From Leptospiraceae bacterium (GTDB lineage Bacteria > Spirochaetota > Leptospiria > Leptospirales > Leptonemataceae): a stretch of DNA of 64,000 nt. Of this stretch, positions 62,288 to 64,000 are shown one piece after another. Location: the NCBI GenBank assembly GCA_025059995.1, contig JANXCF010000006.1, forward strand, positions 86,427 through 150,426, in the 5' to 3' direction. Below the pieces are notes generated by a model that saw nothing but the letters and a program-made list of their open reading frames with translations, was not told the origin of the DNA and did not search any database. Each line of letters starts with the position of its first letter. The stretch's first letter is position 1. A program made the position numbers and the translations under genes.

Positions 62288-64000
62288 ACTAAAATATTCA
62301 TAAGTATTTTTTAATACTTTTGGCCATGTATCTTTCGTTCCATACTTTCTCCAACGGTTTTCTAATTCTGTGAGTTTTTTAGTTCGAATGTTGCGAAAAC
62401 GATTATGAATTTCTGCATAAGCTGGTTGATTTTGTAAAAATGATCTAATTTCTCGACTAAAGGGAATATAACGATAAAAAATATTCCTTACCACTTTATT
62501 GAGTTTTAATATTCCCTGAGATTCATATTTAATCCATAATGTGTAATCATGAACGAATTTTTGTCTATCATCCCGAAAGTTCTTAAAGTCTTCTTTTATT
62601 TTTTCTTTTTGTTCCTCAGATAAGTCTCTGTTTTTATGATAAAACTGAACATAATCTAAATATTCAGAAGTTAAAGAAGGCATCCCAATATTATTATAAT
62701 CATGTCCAAGAATAGTTCTTAAAATTTCCCAACGAAAAGCTCCTACAGCTTCGATCACCATTTGGAATAGATCTCCTGTGTTGAGTATTGGAAATACCAG
62801 TCTTGCTCTTGTATCTTTTTTCCGTGGATCTTCTAAATCCTGCCACATCATGGATTTACTTCCTGCCACAGGTAATAATATCATATGGGGGTATACGTTT
62901 ACCATGATGAATTCTTTGAAGATTTTTAGGTTCTCGTCGTTTAATACCATTTCTCTATAAAAAGCGGAGAAGTCGATTTTTAGGAGTTCTAAAAGTTGAG
63001 AACTCAATTTTTCTTTGGTTACAAAAAGTTCAGAAATCTTAGGTGAGGTAAAATGGAATTTCGTCAAAACAGGAAAGAAAGTTAAAGGTGAACCAGAAAC
63101 TAATCTTGTGTTTGTATTGAAAAAGTTTTTTACTTCGTAAATTACTCTTTGTTCTTGGGTATCAATATCAATAGGTATATCTTCTAGTTTTTTTGCTTTA
63201 CTATATTCTTGGTGGTTTTGTTTTAAAAAGTCAAAGTAAGTTTCCCCCAATTCACTTATTGAAGGTAATTCTTTCTTTTCGTAAATCAAGTTTAACCACT
63301 CAACAGAATTCAAAATTGAGAAATCAGGATCTAAAGGATTGGTGTTGTCGATAAATTCAGATAATTCAAAAATTTGCTGGGTTTCTAAGAATTCATCATC
63401 AAAAAAACCGTATAGCAAAAACAAGGTTATGTATTTAGGAACATTACCTCTATTTTTCTTATATTGTAAAAAAGCATTGACGTAAGCCTTCCAGAAGGTT
63501 TCAATTACGGGACGCTTAAGTTTACGAATTTCTGAGTCTGATTCTAATGGGGTTTTTAGTTTTTTTAGTTGATTCAAACTGGTTAGAACCTTGCTTTGTT
63601 CGTCTTGTGGTATTTTGCAAAAATCCATGATTTTTTTCGCACTGCCTTTGAATTCATCTAATTTTGAGTCATAATCTTGTTGAACGACTATTTGTTCTTG
63701 TTGTTGTTTTTTAGCATTCAACTTTTCTTGAAATTTTTGAATGTGAGCTGAGCTCGGAAGTTTTTTATAAAACGTTTTCTGATACATTTGAGCTACACTA
63801 TCATAGTCTTCTGTTATGTATTCATAAATTTCAAAAAATTCATCCTCGTTATATTCAATTTCATTCTTTTCGTAAAGACTCAATAATAAATCGTATTTTT
63901 CAAGCAAGGAATGATGACCATTTTGAAGAATTTTTATGTTGTCTTGAATATGATTTTGATATATACTAATAAGCTTCAAAATTTCATTTTGCAAGTGGAG
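62282..64000 (-). CDS. uncharacterised cytoplasmic protein (5' end may lie beyond the window)
   Basis: At least 570 residues, mostly helical and rich in Lys, Glu, Phe and Leu, without signal or membrane segments. The frame stays open to the window edge; the first possible in-window start is a TTG at 63994. Noticeable blocks include LPVAGSKSMMWQDLEDPRKK, LGHDYNNIGMPSLTSEYL and, before the end, RFRNIRTKKLTELENRWRK. I do not recognise a family. It ends 6 bp inside the convergent gene. A spirochaete-specific conserved protein is plausible, but I cannot support that by sequence. Confidence 0.6.
   Translation of the reverse strand, partial: LHLQNEILKLISIYQNHIQDNIKILQNGHHSLLEKYDLLLSLYEKNEIEYNEDEFFEIYEYITEDYDSVAQMYQKTFYKKLPSSAHIQKFQEKLNAKKQQQEQIVVQQDYDSKLDEFKGSAKKIMDFCKIPQDEQSKVLTSLNQLKKLKTPLESDSEIRKLKRPVIETFWKAYVNAFLQYKKNRGNVPKYITLFLLYGFFDDEFLETQQIFELSEFIDNTNPLDPDFSILNSVEWLNLIYEKKELPSISELGETYFDFLKQNHQEYSKAKKLEDIPIDIDTQEQRVIYEVKNFFNTNTRLVSGSPLTFFPVLTKFHFTSPKISELFVTKEKLSSQLLELLKIDFSAFYREMVLNDENLKIFKEFIMVNVYPHMILLPVAGSKSMMWQDLEDPRKKDTRARLVFPILNTGDLFQMVIEAVGAFRWEILRTILGHDYNNIGMPSLTSEYLDYVQFYHKNRDLSEEQKEKIKEDFKNFRDDRQKFVHDYTLWIKYESQGILKLNKVVRNIFYRYIPFSREIRSFLQNQPAYAEIHNRFRNIRTKKLTELENRWRKYGTKDTWPKVLKNTYEYFSS

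Overview
The window is a gene-dense, AT-rich stretch (by eye about one third G+C) of a flagellated, diderm bacterial chromosome. It most likely comes from a spirochaete related to the Leptospira group. The evidence is the flagellar set (fliK, flgD, flgE, fliG, fliE, fliF), a very large membrane-anchored coiled-coil protein of the type annotated SpiroCoCo in Leptospira, lipoproteins with relaxed spirochaete-like lipoboxes, a short SMC protein, a bactofilin, and a GldA/GldF/GldG/DUF4340 ABC cluster without gliding genes. No tRNA, rRNA, CRISPR array, insertion sequence or prophage was seen. The assignment is by family recognition only.

Layout. 1-10449 is almost all minus strand: a YfhO-like membrane protein cut by the window edge, a DUF4340 protein, a GldG-like protein, an ABC-2 permease, an ABC ATPase, an unknown protein, ftsH, a peptidyl-tRNA hydrolase homologue lacking its catalytic histidine, and a ferredoxin. 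10865-16150 is plus strand: a siroheme-synthase N-domain protein, two small heat shock proteins behind an excellent sigma-54 promoter match, then fliK-flgD-flgE. 16152-18475 (minus) holds a DsbA-like lipoprotein, thrB and a bactofilin. 18560-27900 mixes an unknown membrane protein, an esterase-fold protein that lost its nucleophile, a GAF-GAF-AAA-Fis sigma-54 activator, msrA, cobC/cobS, ribE, a patatin and an acyl-CoA dehydrogenase. 27970-36376 holds a chemoreceptor, fliG, a PEGA protein, smc and an Rrf2 regulator. 36373-42391 holds a secreted protein, the coiled-coil protein, a YkgJ protein, purC, a TetR regulator and DUF2452. 42460-47958 holds a subtilisin lipoprotein with a separately encoded pro-domain, two gamma-carbonic-anhydrase-like proteins flanking a broken delta-60-repeat lipoprotein gene, and a host-attachment-family protein. 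48075-50417 is fliE-fliF. 51825-60652 is pheS-pheT, a zinc-less DksA/TraR protein, gyrB and mutS. The last 3.3 kb is uncharacterised.

How the parts may work together. The flagellar genes are scattered in small groups (hook, motor switch, MS ring) rather than in one operon. Protein quality control recurs (ftsH, two Hsp20s, a DsbA-like lipoprotein, msrA, a subtilase). The sigma-54 site before the Hsp20 pair and the sigma-54 activator about 9 kb away make a testable regulatory link, but nothing in the sequence ties that activator to that promoter.

Points I would look at first: the protease/pro-domain pair encoded as two genes; two enzyme homologues (peptidyl-tRNA hydrolase and acetyl-xylan-esterase family) with missing catalytic residues; the hairpin that buries the ribosome-binding site after ftsH; the short SMC with no recognisable hinge; promoters whose predicted start is the A of the ATG; and convergent gene pairs, ten of eleven of which overlap or are separated by at most 6 bp.
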